DNA of 64,000 bases from Mycobacterium sp. IDR2000157661 (GTDB lineage: Bacteria; Actinomycetota; Actinomycetes; Mycobacteriales; Mycobacteriaceae). The notes under the pieces are model-generated. The model was not told where the DNA came from, searched no databases, and worked only from the letters and a program-made list of their open reading frames with translations. The translations under genes were made by a program, and so were the position numbers. The stretch covers positions 4,216,001 to 4,280,000 of the forward strand of contig NZ_CP081006.1 of NCBI RefSeq assembly GCF_022317005.1, written 5' to 3'. This document shows positions 42,296 to 51,236 of the stretch, one piece after another. Numbering within the stretch: the stretch's first letter is position 1; the number at the start of each line of letters is the position of its first letter.

Positions 42296-42733
42296 CTACG
42301 TAATCGGGGTGAGCACGAACACCGGTATCGCACGATCGGTCTTGGTCTGATACTCGGCGTAGTCGGGCCAGGCCGCCACGGCGCGCTCCCACCAGACCGC
42401 TTTCTCCTCGCCGAACACCTCCCGCGCCTCGTACTCGCGGTTGACCTCGCCGTCCTGCAACTCCACCCGCGGGTGCGCCTTGACGTTGTGGTACCAGACG
42501 GGGTTCTTCGGGGCGCCGCCCAGCGAGGCGACCACCGCGTACTGACCGGCGTGTTCCACCCGCATCAGCGGGGTCTTACGGACCTTGCCGGTCTGGGCCC
42601 CGATCGTGGTCAACAGGATGAGCGGTTTGCCCTTCATGTCGACGCCGTCGGTGCTGCCCGTCTCGATGATCTTGTCGGCGTGCTCGCGCACCCAGTCCCA
42701 CGGGCTCGGCACATATTCTCCGGAAAGTGGCAT
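42296..42733 (-). CDS. F420-dependent nitroreductase-family protein (Ddn/Rv1558-like)
   Basis: A 145-residue FDOR-B protein. PLILLTTIGAQTGKVRKTPLMRVEHAGQYAVVASLGGAPKNPVWYHNVKAHPRVELQDG is the typical F420-binding pattern (TxGxxTGxxRxTPL ... GGxPxxPxWYxNLxAxP). The position beside ilvA matches Rv1558. Ddn-type enzymes reduce quinones and can activate bicyclic nitroimidazoles; substrate range of this one is unknown. N-terminus MPLSGEYVPSPWDWVREH. Confidence 0.88.
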   Translation of the reverse strand: MPLSGEYVPSPWDWVREHADKIIETGSTDGVDMKGKPLILLTTIGAQTGKVRKTPLMRVEHAGQYAVVASLGGAPKNPVWYHNVKAHPRVELQDGEVNREYEAREVFGEEKAVWWERAVAAWPDYAEYQTKTDRAIPVFVLTPIT

Positions 42734-42820
42734 GTGACCAGCCTAGACCGGTCGGTATCGAACTCGCCGGATCCGGTGTTTCGGGTGGCCGAAATTTCAA
42801 TTGCGAGCTATCGTCGTGGC

Positions 42821-42958
42821 ATGACCACCGCCGGGCAAGTCCGCACCGCCGCCAGCAGGTTGGCGTGCGACGTCTCCGTGGCCGGCGTGCCGTGGCCGGC
42901 GTACAAGGTGATCGCGCTGATCCTGGGTGCCGTAGTGGCGGTCGCGTCGGCGTGGTGA
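42821..42958 (+). CDS. Small membrane protein, 45 aa
   Basis: Encodes MTTAGQVRTAASRLAC to PWPAYKVIALILGAVVAVASAW: an amphipathic start and one transmembrane helix at the C-terminus. TATCGT (42809-42814), a TANNNT -10, ends six bases before the ATG, so a leaderless transcript supports this gene. I recognise no family. The next small frame follows two bases after the stop; the two may be one frameshifted gene. Confidence 0.5.
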   Translation: MTTAGQVRTAASRLACDVSVAGVPWPAYKVIALILGAVVAVASAW

Positions 42959-42960
42959 CG

Positions 42961-43050
42961 ATGAGTGCGGCGCCCGCCGTGCTGGGTGGCGCCGCCGCGG
43001 GCACCGTCGCCTGGATCGCGTTCGGCGCCTACTGCGCGGCCTGCCGCTAG
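42961..43050 (+). CDS. Very small membrane protein, 29 aa, or the displaced end of the upstream frame
   Basis: Encodes MSAAPAVLGGAAAGTV to YCAACR, essentially one hydrophobic helix. It begins two bases after the stop of the 45-aa gene and overlaps the convergent SRPBCC gene by four bases. Alone it is too short to trust. As a continuation of the upstream frame it would add a second helix to make a normal two-helix protein. Confidence 0.35.
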   Translation: MSAAPAVLGGAAAGTVAWIAFGAYCAACR

Positions 43051-43451
43051 CCCGCGATCAGGCGCCGCAGGGTGGCCAGATCGGCGGTTACCGCCGCGAC
43101 GTCCGCTTCGAACTGCTCGTCGCTCATGCCGGGTCTGCGTCGCACCGCGAAGACCACCTCGCAGCCGCTGCTTCCCGGCGAGCCACCGGGCACCACTCGC
43201 ATCGGGTTGTAGACGGCCTCGCCGGACGGCAGTCGCACGATGTGGTCGAGGACCCCGAACTGGTTGGGCGGTGCGAATTCGACCGTCACCTCACCCATCG
43301 GGGAGTCGGCCACCCATCCGTCCGGTGTCTGCCGTAGCCCACCTTCAGCCAGCCCCGCGGCCCACCGCGGCCAGGTGTGCGGATCGGCGGCGAACTCGTA
43401 GACGGCTTCGGGGCGCGCGTCGACCCATACGCTGACGTGTCGCGACTCCAT
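43047..43451 (-). CDS. SRPBCC (START-like) family protein
   Basis: A 134-residue polyketide-cyclase/dehydrase-type fold. SRHVSVWVDARPEAVYEFAADPHTWPRWAAG is the classical N-terminal signature. It is followed by strands including SPMGEVTVEFAPPNQFGVLDHIVRL and a C-terminal helix (GMSDEQFEADVAAVTADLATLRRLI). Ligand unknown; members bind hydrophobic small molecules. ATG at 43451 chosen; another in-frame ATG at 43469 is possible and would overlap the divergent gene more. Probably the Rv1546-like gene near dnaE1. Confidence 0.82.
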   Translation of the reverse strand: MESRHVSVWVDARPEAVYEFAADPHTWPRWAAGLAEGGLRQTPDGWVADSPMGEVTVEFAPPNQFGVLDHIVRLPSGEAVYNPMRVVPGGSPGSSGCEVVFAVRRRPGMSDEQFEADVAAVTADLATLRRLIAG

Positions 43452-43481
43452 GAGTCCATGGTGGGCCATCACACTTACCTG

Positions 43482-44165
43482 ATGAACTCCCCACCCGAGC
43501 AGCGCCACGTCCCGTCCTGGCTGCGGCGCGGTGAGCCGGAGAGCACCTTCCCGGTCCTCATCGCGGTGTCGGCCGCGATGGCGTTGCAGGTCGCGATACC
43601 CCACAGCTACACGCTGGTCCCCCGCTGGCCGCTGCTGGTGCTCGAGGGACTGCTGCTGTTGGCGCTGCTGACCCTGAACCCGGTCGTGATGACGCGGCGA
43701 ACGTGGTTCGGCCGGTGCGCGACCTGGCTGCTGCTGGCCGCGATCACCGCGGACAACACCTTCTCGGCGATTCTGCTGGACATCGGCATTCTGACCGGTC
43801 GTCAGAGCAACGACGCCGCGATCTTGTTGGGCAGCGGTGCGTCGATCATCGTCACCAACGTCATCGTGTTCGGTATCTGGTACTGGGATCTGGACCGGGG
43901 CGGTCCGTTCGCGCGCCGCGCCGGCGAGCGGCCCTATCCTGACTTCCTTTTTCCCCAGATGGCGAATCCCGATGTGGCCAAACCCGATTGGCGCCCGACC
44001 TTCCTGGATTACCTGTACCTCAGCGTGACGAACGTGATGGCTTTTTCGCCAACCGACACCATGCCCCTGGCGCGCTGGGCGAAGATGATGATGACGGTGC
44101 AGGCGATGGTGGCACTCTCGACCGCCGGGCTCGTCATCGCAAGAGCCGTGAACGTGTTGGGTTGA
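43482..44165 (+). CDS. Multi-pass membrane protein, DUF1345-like
   Basis: About 227 residues with five or six helices: AVSAAMALQVAIPHSYTLV, LLVLEGLLLLALLTLNPVVM, ATWLLLAAITADNTFSAILLDIG, GSGASIIVTNVIVFGIWYW, and a C-terminal helix. The segment FLDYLYLSVTNVMAFSPTDTMPLARWAKMMMTVQA resembles the ion-channel-like signature of DUF1345 proteins (YLSxTNxxAFSPTDxxPLxxxAK). The start is uncertain: ATG at 43482 (MNSPPEQ) or 43458 (MVGHHTYLMN). Function unknown. Confidence 0.75.
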   Translation: MNSPPEQRHVPSWLRRGEPESTFPVLIAVSAAMALQVAIPHSYTLVPRWPLLVLEGLLLLALLTLNPVVMTRRTWFGRCATWLLLAAITADNTFSAILLDIGILTGRQSNDAAILLGSGASIIVTNVIVFGIWYWDLDRGGPFARRAGERPYPDFLFPQMANPDVAKPDWRPTFLDYLYLSVTNVMAFSPTDTMPLARWAKMMMTVQAMVALSTAGLVIARAVNVLG

Positions 44166-44175
44166 CCGTGCGACG

Positions 44176-44976
44176 ATGACGGGCGTGGCCCGGATCGTCC
44201 ACCTGCTGACGCTGCTCGGTGTCAACGCCGTTCCCGCGGCGGGGTGGTTCGTCGGGAGCTGGTCGGCGGGCACCACGCTGATCGTCTATTGGATCGAGAA
44301 CGTGGCGGCATGTCTGTTCATAGCAACGCGCATCCTGGCCCACCGACGTCTGAGCCCGCGCCGCGGGCACTTCCGGTATCTGGCGCCGAACTCCGACCGT
44401 CGTGCCCGACCGGGTTCGTTCGTCAAGGGGTTCCTCGTCGTGGGTCTCGCGTTCAGCGCGGCGCACGCCGTCTTCCTCGCCGCCATCCTCGGACTGCTCG
44501 ACCACCGCGGTGACCTCATCGCACGAGTGGACTGGCGCAGCGTCCTGATCGGATGCGGGTGGATGCTCGCCTTCCTTGTCGTGGATCTGGCGGTGGATCT
44601 GATTCGGTTGCGCCACTGGTCGTTCTGGCGCGTCGAGCAGGCCGCCAACCGCGGTCTCGGGCGGGTGATCGTCGTGCACCTCACGCTGATCTTCGGCATG
44701 TTCGGCGTCGCCGTCACCGGTGCGCCGTCGGCGCTGTTCGGCGTGTTCGTCGCGCTCAAGACGCTCTATGCGGTCGGCTCGATGCTTCCGCAGTACGATC
44801 CGGTCACCGCGCCACGGTGGCTCAGCGGCCTGATGAACCGGCTGCCCAACGCCCATCCCGGCGAGCGGTTCGAGGACTACTGGGTCGCCGAACGCGCCGA
44901 GGAAGCCGAACGGCGCGTCCGCAACGAGGAGCCGTGGGTCAACCGCCCAGACAGCCCGGACCCAGCAGTTCCTTGA
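44176..44976 (+). CDS. DUF6498-type integral membrane protein
   Basis: A 266-residue protein with about six helices. WFVGSWSAGTTLIVYWIENVAACLFIATRIL near the N-terminus is characteristic of the DUF6498 group. VVHLTLIFGMFGVAVTGAPSALFGVFVALKTLYAVGSML lies near the C-terminus. Function unknown. The 3' end overlaps the end of the convergent dnaE1 by 38 bp. It starts ten bases after the preceding membrane gene, so the two may be one transcript. Confidence 0.72.
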   Translation: MTGVARIVHLLTLLGVNAVPAAGWFVGSWSAGTTLIVYWIENVAACLFIATRILAHRRLSPRRGHFRYLAPNSDRRARPGSFVKGFLVVGLAFSAAHAVFLAAILGLLDHRGDLIARVDWRSVLIGCGWMLAFLVVDLAVDLIRLRHWSFWRVEQAANRGLGRVIVVHLTLIFGMFGVAVTGAPSALFGVFVALKTLYAVGSMLPQYDPVTAPRWLSGLMNRLPNAHPGERFEDYWVAERAEEAERRVRNEEPWVNRPDSPDPAVP

Positions 44977-47900
44977 GATCACCCATCAACGCCGACGACG
45001 GGGTCACGCGCAGCGACACGTCGAGTTCCAGTGTGGTGATGCGTTCCCCGCTGATCAGCCGTAGGTGAACCTGTGACGTGCCGGGATGGCGGGCCAGTAC
45101 CTGCTTGAGTGCGCTCACCTTGTCGACGGTGCACTGGCGCGTCGGCAAGCTGACCGCCAGTGGACGGTCCAGTTGTGCGTTGGAGAAGTCCGGCGCCACA
45201 AGGTCGTTGGCGATGAGCGAGATTCGGTCGTCGCGGATCGCCACCTTGGCGCCGACCAGGACGACCGCGTCGTCGGCGATCTCACCACCGAACGTCGAAT
45301 ACGTCTGCGGGAAGAACAGCACCTCGATGCCGCCGGTGAGGTCCTCCAACTGCGCTGAGGCCCAAGGCAGCCCGTTCTTGTTGACCCGGCGGTTCACCGA
45401 CGCCAGAATGCCGCCGACGCGCACCTGGGTGTCGTTGGCGACGTCACCGTCGAGGATGGCTGGGATCGCGGTGTCAACCTGGTTCGCCAGCAGATGGGCG
45501 ATGCCGTTGAGCGGATGCCCCGAGACATAGAGGCCCAGCATCTCGCGCTCGAGCGCGAGTCTGTGCTTGTCGTCCCATTCCTCGCCGGGCACCTTGATGG
45601 TGAACACCGTGTCCATCGAATCGGTACCCGACCCGCCGGCGCCGCCGAACAGGTCGAACTGACCCATCGCCTCCGCCTTTTTGGTGCCCAGCACCGAGTC
45701 CACGGCGTCGGTGTGCACCAAGAACAAACCCTTGCGCGGGTGGCCGAGCGAGTCGAAGGCTCCCGCCTTGATCAGTGACTCGGTGACCTTCTTGTTGCAG
45801 GCGCCGATGTCGATCTTGTTCAGGTAGTCCGAGAAGTCGACGTACTTGCCCTTCTCGGTGCGCGTGTTGATCAGCGAGGCAACGACATTGGCGCCGACGT
45901 TGCGGACCGCGCCCAGCCCGTAACGGATGTCCTCACCGACGGAGGCGAAGTTCAGCTCCGACTCGTTGACATCCGGCGGCAGCACCGTGATGCCGAGCCG
46001 CCGGCAGTCGGCCAGGTACACCGCGGCCTTGTACTTGTCGTCGCCCACCGAGGTGAGCAGACCGGCCATGTACTCGGCCGGATAGTTCGCCTTCAGGTAC
46101 GCCGTCCAGTACGACACCAGCCCGTAGCCGGCCGCGTGCGACTTGTTGAACGCGTAGTCGGCGAACGGCAGCACGGTGTCCCAGAGCGCCTTGATGGCGC
46201 CTGCGGAGAACCCGTTGTTCCTCATGCCCTCCGAGAAGCCCTCGTACTCCTTGTCGAGCACCTCGCGCTTCTTCTTGCCCATGGCCTTTCGCAGAATGTC
46301 TGCTCGGGCGAGCGAGTAACTGGCCACCTTCTGCGCGATGCGCATGATCTGCTCTTGGTAGACGATCAGCCCGTAGGTCTCGGCGAGAATGTCGCGCAGC
46401 GGCTCCTCGAGTTCGGGATGGATGGGCTTGATGGCCTGCCGGCTGTTCTTGCGGTCGGCGTAGTCGTTGTGGGCGTTCATGCCCATGGGTCCCGGCCGGT
46501 ACAGGGCGATGACTGCCACCACGTCGCCGAACTCGGTGGGCTGCATTCGCCGCAGCAGATCGCGCATCGGCCCGCCGTCGAGCTGGAACACCCCCAGGGT
46601 GTCGCCGCGGCCCAACAGGTCGTAGGTGGCCGCGTCGTCGAGCGGAACCGATTCGAGGTCGAGTTCGATGCCCCGGTTGGCCTTGATGTTCTCCAGCGCG
46701 TCGCCGATGATCGTCAGGTTGCGCAGGCCAAGGAAATCCATCTTCAGCAGGCCGATGGCCTCACACGACGGATAGTCCCAGCCGGTGATGATCGCGCCGT
46801 CCTGCGGCCGCTTCCACAGTGGAATCGCCTGAGTCAGCGGCTCACTGCTCATGATCACCGCGCAGGCGTGCACGCCGGCGTTGCGGATCAGCCCCTCCAG
46901 GCCGCGGGCCGTCTCGTAGATGGTGCGCACATCGGGGTCGGTGTCGATCAGACCGCGGACCTCGGCGGCTTCCTTGTACCGCTCGTGCTCGGGGTCGGTG
47001 ATGCCCGACAGCGGGATGTCCTTGGCCATGATCGGCGGCGGCAGCGCCTTGGCGATCCGGTCGGCGATCGCGAAGCCGGGCTGGCCGTAATGGATGCGGG
47101 CCGAGTCCTTCAGCGCGGCCTTGGTCTTGATGGTGCCGAACGTGATGACCTGGGCGACGCGGTCGTGACCCCATTTGTCGGCCGCGTAGCGCACCATCTC
47201 GCCGCGCCTGCGGTCGTCGAAGTCGATGTCGATGTCGGGCATCGACGCGCGCTCGGGGTTGAGGAAGCGTTCGAACAGCAGACCGTGCTCGATCGGGTCG
47301 ATGTCGGTGATGCGCAACGCGTATGCCACCAGCGAACCGGCCGCCGATCCGCGGCCCGGCCCGACGCGGATGTCGACCGAGCGCGCGTAGCTGACCAGGT
47401 CGGCCACGATCAGGAAGTACGACGGGTAACCCTTGGCGCAGATCACGTCGATCTCGTAGGCGGCGCGGTCGACATAGGACTGCGGCACCCCGCCCGGGAA
47501 GCGTTTGGCCAGTCCCGCGTCGACTTCGTGCCGCAGCCACGACGCTTGGTCGTGACCGTCGGGGACGGGAAAGACCGGCATCCGGTCGCGCATGGCCCAG
47601 ACGTCCTCGTAGGAGCTCACGCGCTCGGCGATCAGCAGCGTCGAGTCGCACGCGCCCGGCACGGCGTCGTCCCAGAGGGCACGCATCTCGGCGGCCGACT
47701 TGAGGAAGTAGCCGTCGCCGTCGAACTTGAACCGGTTCGGATCCGACAGGGTCTTACCCGTCTGCACGCACAACAGCGCCTCATGGTTGTGGGCCGCGTC
47801 GCGGGTGACGTAGTGGCAGTCGTTGGTTGCCAGCGGCGGGATGCCGAGCCTCTGCCCGATGTCGAGCAGTCCATCGCGTACCCGGCGCTCGATGTCGAGC

Positions 47901-48502
47901 CCGTGATCCATCAGTTCGAGGAAGAAGTTCTCCGGCCCGAAGATCTCCCGCCATTTCGCGGCCGCGGCCACCGCCTCGTCATACTGACCGAGCCGGAGCC
48001 GGGTCTGCACCTCTCCGGACGGGCAGCCGGTGGTCGCGATGATGCCCTCGGCGTGCTCGGCGATCAGCTCGGCGTCCATGCGCGACCACTTGCCGAGCTG
48101 GCCCTCGAACGACGCCAGCGACGACAGCGTGAACAGGTTGCGCAGCCCGGTGGCGTTCTCGGCCACCATCGTCATGTGGGTGTAGGAGCCGCTGCCGGAG
48201 ACGTCGTCGCCCTTCTGGCTGGGATCGCCCCAGAGGATGCGCTTGGTGTCGAACCGCGAGCCGGGAGCGATGTAGGCCTCGACACCGATGATCGGCTTGA
48301 TGCCGGCGTCGGTGGCGGCGTTGTAGAACTCGCTGGCGCCGAACATGTTTCCGTGGTCGGTCATGCCGATCGCAGGCATCTGGAGCCGCTGCGCCTCGGC
48401 CAGCATCGGCTTGACCTTGGCGGCGCCGTCCAGCATCGAGTACTCGGTGTGGTTATGCAGGTGCACGAACGAGCCCGAAGACCGCGGATCCAAACTGCTC
48501 AT
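44939..48502 (-). CDS. dnaE1: DNA polymerase III alpha subunit, replicative
   Basis: Main replicative polymerase; 1187 residues. The N-terminal PHP domain opens FVHLHNHTEYSMLDGAAKV; in mycobacteria this domain carries the proofreading exonuclease. Polymerase motifs are VGPGRGSAAGSLVAYAL and SMPDIDIDFDDRRRGEMVRY (catalytic Asp pair), then FQLDGGPMRDLLRRM, YADRKNSRQAIKP and ADILRKAMGKKKREVLDKEYEGF. A C-terminal OB fold (DTQVRVGGILASVNRRVNKNGLPWASAQLEDLTGGIEVLFFP) follows. TAGACT ends nine bases before the ATG, implying a very short leader. Confidence 0.97.
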   Translation of the reverse strand: MSSLDPRSSGSFVHLHNHTEYSMLDGAAKVKPMLAEAQRLQMPAIGMTDHGNMFGASEFYNAATDAGIKPIIGVEAYIAPGSRFDTKRILWGDPSQKGDDVSGSGSYTHMTMVAENATGLRNLFTLSSLASFEGQLGKWSRMDAELIAEHAEGIIATTGCPSGEVQTRLRLGQYDEAVAAAAKWREIFGPENFFLELMDHGLDIERRVRDGLLDIGQRLGIPPLATNDCHYVTRDAAHNHEALLCVQTGKTLSDPNRFKFDGDGYFLKSAAEMRALWDDAVPGACDSTLLIAERVSSYEDVWAMRDRMPVFPVPDGHDQASWLRHEVDAGLAKRFPGGVPQSYVDRAAYEIDVICAKGYPSYFLIVADLVSYARSVDIRVGPGRGSAAGSLVAYALRITDIDPIEHGLLFERFLNPERASMPDIDIDFDDRRRGEMVRYAADKWGHDRVAQVITFGTIKTKAALKDSARIHYGQPGFAIADRIAKALPPPIMAKDIPLSGITDPEHERYKEAAEVRGLIDTDPDVRTIYETARGLEGLIRNAGVHACAVIMSSEPLTQAIPLWKRPQDGAIITGWDYPSCEAIGLLKMDFLGLRNLTIIGDALENIKANRGIELDLESVPLDDAATYDLLGRGDTLGVFQLDGGPMRDLLRRMQPTEFGDVVAVIALYRPGPMGMNAHNDYADRKNSRQAIKPIHPELEEPLRDILAETYGLIVYQEQIMRIAQKVASYSLARADILRKAMGKKKREVLDKEYEGFSEGMRNNGFSAGAIKALWDTVLPFADYAFNKSHAAGYGLVSYWTAYLKANYPAEYMAGLLTSVGDDKYKAAVYLADCRRLGITVLPPDVNESELNFASVGEDIRYGLGAVRNVGANVVASLINTRTEKGKYVDFSDYLNKIDIGACNKKVTESLIKAGAFDSLGHPRKGLFLVHTDAVDSVLGTKKAEAMGQFDLFGGAGGSGTDSMDTVFTIKVPGEEWDDKHRLALEREMLGLYVSGHPLNGIAHLLANQVDTAIPAILDGDVANDTQVRVGGILASVNRRVNKNGLPWASAQLEDLTGGIEVLFFPQTYSTFGGEIADDAVVLVGAKVAIRDDRISLIANDLVAPDFSNAQLDRPLAVSLPTRQCTVDKVSALKQVLARHPGTSQVHLRLISGERITTLELDVSLRVTPSSALMGDLKELLGPGCLGG

Positions 48503-48579
48503 AGGGTGGCCAGTCTAGGACCGCGCCCCGACAGATCTCGGCGTGTCCGGAGTGCGTGTCCGCGCCGGTTGCGACGCGC

Positions 48580-49341
48580 TCAGCCGCCGAATGCGACGGC
48601 CCCCAACCAGGCGGCCGGATCCGCCGACGTCGCGTAGGCCGCACGATCGTCGACCATCGCCACGGGCGGGGGCGCCACAGTCGGCACGGGGGCACTGTCG
48701 GCCGAAACCAGCAATCCTTTCCTGAACATCCGGTCAAGTTGCTTGGCTATGTCGGCGAGGCCGTCGGCCGCATGCACGAAACCGGCGAGGAAGCCCATGC
48801 CCCAGAACATCGCGGACAGCATGTTGACGACGGCCGCGGCGTCCGCGTCGGCAGGTAGTTCCCCGGTGGCGATCGCCTGGTCGACGATCCTGCTGTAGAA
48901 GTCGGCAACGGCTCCGCTCACGGGTGAGGCGGTGCCGCGCAGGCTGGGACAGCGGTGCTGCTCGAACCGTGAGGTGACGATGAACCGCATCAGCGAACCG
49001 TCCGACCGGTCCGCGCTGCGGGCGGCGACGACGAAGGCACTCAGTTGTTTGCGCAGGCCATCTTCGCGCAGCGCGGCTGCGATGCACTCGGTTACGATCA
49101 GGTACGCCTCCTGCTGGAGGATCTCGAAGATCTCTTCCTTGGTGTGGAAGTAGTAGTGCATCGTCGGACGACTGAACCCGGCGCGCAGGGCGATGGCCTG
49201 GAACGTCGCCGCCTCATACCCGCACTCGTTTATCACGTGGCGCGCCGCCTGAAGGATTGCGGCTCGCGTCTCCGCCGAGTGGGATCCGACGGGCCGGCCC
49301 CGCCCGCGTCCGCCGGGTAGCGGCTGGTTCCCACTGGCCAT
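48580..49341 (-). CDS. TetR-family transcriptional regulator
   Basis: A 253-residue regulator. After a Gly/Arg-rich N-terminus comes the HTH: TRAAILQAARHVINECGYEAATFQAIALRAGFSRPTMHYYFHTKEEIFEILQQEAYL. The C-terminus ends in a Pro-rich tail. The ATG (MASGNQPLPGG) is supported by TAGCGT ending six bases upstream; the TTG two codons earlier is less likely. A palindrome overlaps this promoter, suggesting autoregulation. Regulon unknown. Confidence 0.85.
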   Translation of the reverse strand: MASGNQPLPGGRGRGRPVGSHSAETRAAILQAARHVINECGYEAATFQAIALRAGFSRPTMHYYFHTKEEIFEILQQEAYLIVTECIAAALREDGLRKQLSAFVVAARSADRSDGSLMRFIVTSRFEQHRCPSLRGTASPVSGAVADFYSRIVDQAIATGELPADADAAAVVNMLSAMFWGMGFLAGFVHAADGLADIAKQLDRMFRKGLLVSADSAPVPTVAPPPVAMVDDRAAYATSADPAAWLGAVAFGG

Positions 49342-49364
49342 TAGCAAACGCTAGGACATTGCTA
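49342..49364. promoter_or_regulatory. Candidate autoregulatory operator of the TetR gene at 49341
   Basis: Minus strand TAGCAA-N11-TTGCTA, a perfect 6-bp inverted repeat, with an inner TAGC-GTTT-GCTA. It ends at the base before the start codon and covers the -10 element TAGCGT (49353-49348). Confidence 0.6.
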
Positions 49365-49407
49365 CTTCCTGGTCAACAAGACAGCGCGCGTCAGTTTGGC
49401 AAAAGTG

Positions 49408-50310
49408 TCACCGGCGGGACGGTGCCAGCGCGCGCCGATCGGCACGCGCGCGCCGGATCGCGTCGAGGCTGAACACCGCCAGGCCCAGCCAGATCAGCGC
49501 GAAGCCGATCCAGCGCGCGGGCGGCATGGGTTCTCGCCCGACGACCACACCCCACGTCAGCTGCATGGCCGGGGTCAGGTAGAACAGCAGGCCCAGCGTC
49601 ACCAGCGGCAGCCGCTGCGCTGCGGCAGCGAACAGCAACAACGGCAGCGCCGTCACCACCCCGGACACGATCATCAACACCACATGCCCACCGCCTAACC
49701 CGGTGAACGTGCCGTGCCCGGTGGCCTGCAGTGCGACGATGTAGGCCATCGCGAAGGGCGCCGCCACTCCGGCCTCCACACCGACGCTGACGCGGGGATC
49801 GACCGGCACCACCTTCTTCACCGCTCCGTAGAGCCCGAAGGACAGCGCCAGTCCGAGGCTGATCACCGGCGGGGCGCCCACCTCGATCGTCAGCACCACC
49901 ACGGCGGTCACTGCGATGGCCAGAGCCACCACCTGCGCGCGGTTGAGCCGTTCGCGGAACACGATCAGCCCGAGCGCGACGGTCACCAGCGGGTTGATGA
50001 AGTAGCCGAGTGCTGCATCCACGACATGGCCGTTGTTGACGGCGTAGACGTAGATGCCCCAGTTGACGGAGATCAGCGCCGACGCCGCGGCCAACAGAAC
50101 CCAGGTCCCTCCGGTGATCTGCCGCAGGTCGCCCAGCCGGCGGACCACCGCCAGCACCACCAGCATGAACAGGAAGCCCCACACGATGCGGTGCGCCAGC
50201 ACCTCGACCGCACCAGCAGGCTTGAGCAGCGGGAAGAACGCCGGGAACACGCCCCAGCACAGGTAGGCGCCCACCCCGAACAGCAACCCGGACCGGCGGG
50301 GGGCGCTCAC
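49408..50310 (-). CDS. rarD: EamA-family transporter, RarD type
   Basis: A 300-residue drug/metabolite transporter with ten predicted helices in two EamA halves. GLLFGVGAYLCWGVFPAFFPLLKPAGAVEVLAHRIVW and SVNWGIYVYAVNNGHVVDAALGYFINPLVTVALG are RarD signatures. LFAAAAQRLPLVTLGLLFYLTPAMQLTWGV lies in the second half. The GTG start overlaps the stop of the pseudouridine synthase gene (GTGA). Substrate unknown. Confidence 0.88.
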   Translation of the reverse strand: MSAPRRSGLLFGVGAYLCWGVFPAFFPLLKPAGAVEVLAHRIVWGFLFMLVVLAVVRRLGDLRQITGGTWVLLAAASALISVNWGIYVYAVNNGHVVDAALGYFINPLVTVALGLIVFRERLNRAQVVALAIAVTAVVVLTIEVGAPPVISLGLALSFGLYGAVKKVVPVDPRVSVGVEAGVAAPFAMAYIVALQATGHGTFTGLGGGHVVLMIVSGVVTALPLLLFAAAAQRLPLVTLGLLFYLTPAMQLTWGVVVGREPMPPARWIGFALIWLGLAVFSLDAIRRARADRRALAPSRR

Positions 50311-51236
50311 AGTTCGTGATTGCGCAGCAGATCGAGCGCATGCTGCAGATCAACCGGGTACGGGCTGGTGATCTCCACGCGCCGCCCGTCGGCCGGGTGC
50401 ACGAACGCCAGCGACCGGGCATGCAGCCACTGCCGGTCCAGCCCCAGCTTCTTCGCCAGGGTGGGATCGGCACCGTAGGTGAGGTCGCCGACGCACGGGT
50501 GGTGCAGCGCGGCGAAGTGCACCCGGATCTGATGGGTACGGCCGGTCTCGAGTTGGATGTCGAGCAGGCTGGCCGCACGGTGCGCCTCCAGCGTGTCGTA
50601 ATGGGTGACGCTGTGCCTGCCGTTCTCGGTGACCGCGAACTTCCAGTCGTGGCCGCGGTGCCGCCCGATCGGGGCGTCGATGGTTCCGCTCGACGGGTCG
50701 GGGTGGCCCTGCACCAGGGCGTGGTAGCGCTTCTCGACGGTGCGCTGCTTGAACGCGCGCTTCAAGACGGTGTATGCGCGTTCGCTCAGCGCGACGACCA
50801 TGACACCCGACGTGCCGACGTCGAGGCGGTGCACGATGCCCTGGCGCTCGTGAATCCCCGAGGTGCTGATGCGAAACCCGGCGGCGGCCAGGCCGCCCAG
50901 CACCGTGGGACCGCTCCAGCCGACGGTCGCGTGTGCGGCGACCCCCGGCGGCTTGTCGACGGCGACCATGTCGTCATCGGAGTACAGGATCGCCATGCCC
51001 TCGATGTCGACGGGCGTGTTCCTCACGGGGGGCGGCGCTTCGGGCAGTCGTACGTCGAGCCAGGCGCCCGCAGTGAGCTTGTCGGACTTGCCCGCGCGGA
51101 CCCCGTCGATGTCGACACCGCCCTCCTCGGCCAGTGCGGCCGCCGCGGTGCGTGACAGGCCGAGCAGTCTGGAGAGCCCGGCGTCGACCCGCATTCCGGC
51201 GAGCCCTTCGGGCACCGGCAGTGACCGGTCGGCCAT
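50307..51236 (-). CDS. RluA-family pseudouridine synthase with S4 domain
   Basis: A 309-residue enzyme that isomerises uridine in RNA. The N-terminal S4 RNA-binding domain (residues ~12-70) includes RVDAGLSRLLGLSRTAAAALAEEGGVDIDG. The catalytic motif is GIVHRLDVGTSGVMVVA (HRLD Asp). LVQGHPDPSSGTIDAPIGR and ETGRTHQIRVHFAALHHPCVGDLTYG confirm the RluA/RluD class. The target (23S rRNA positions as in RluD) is an inference. The start is adjacent to the lspA stop (TAGATG). Confidence 0.93.
   Translation of the reverse strand: MADRSLPVPEGLAGMRVDAGLSRLLGLSRTAAAALAEEGGVDIDGVRAGKSDKLTAGAWLDVRLPEAPPPVRNTPVDIEGMAILYSDDDMVAVDKPPGVAAHATVGWSGPTVLGGLAAAGFRISTSGIHERQGIVHRLDVGTSGVMVVALSERAYTVLKRAFKQRTVEKRYHALVQGHPDPSSGTIDAPIGRHRGHDWKFAVTENGRHSVTHYDTLEAHRAASLLDIQLETGRTHQIRVHFAALHHPCVGDLTYGADPTLAKKLGLDRQWLHARSLAFVHPADGRRVEITSPYPVDLQHALDLLRNHEL

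Noticed and set aside
46136..48637. An 833-codon plus-strand open frame opposite dnaE1
   Set aside because: Shadow of dnaE1, low-complexity His/Arg/Val composition.
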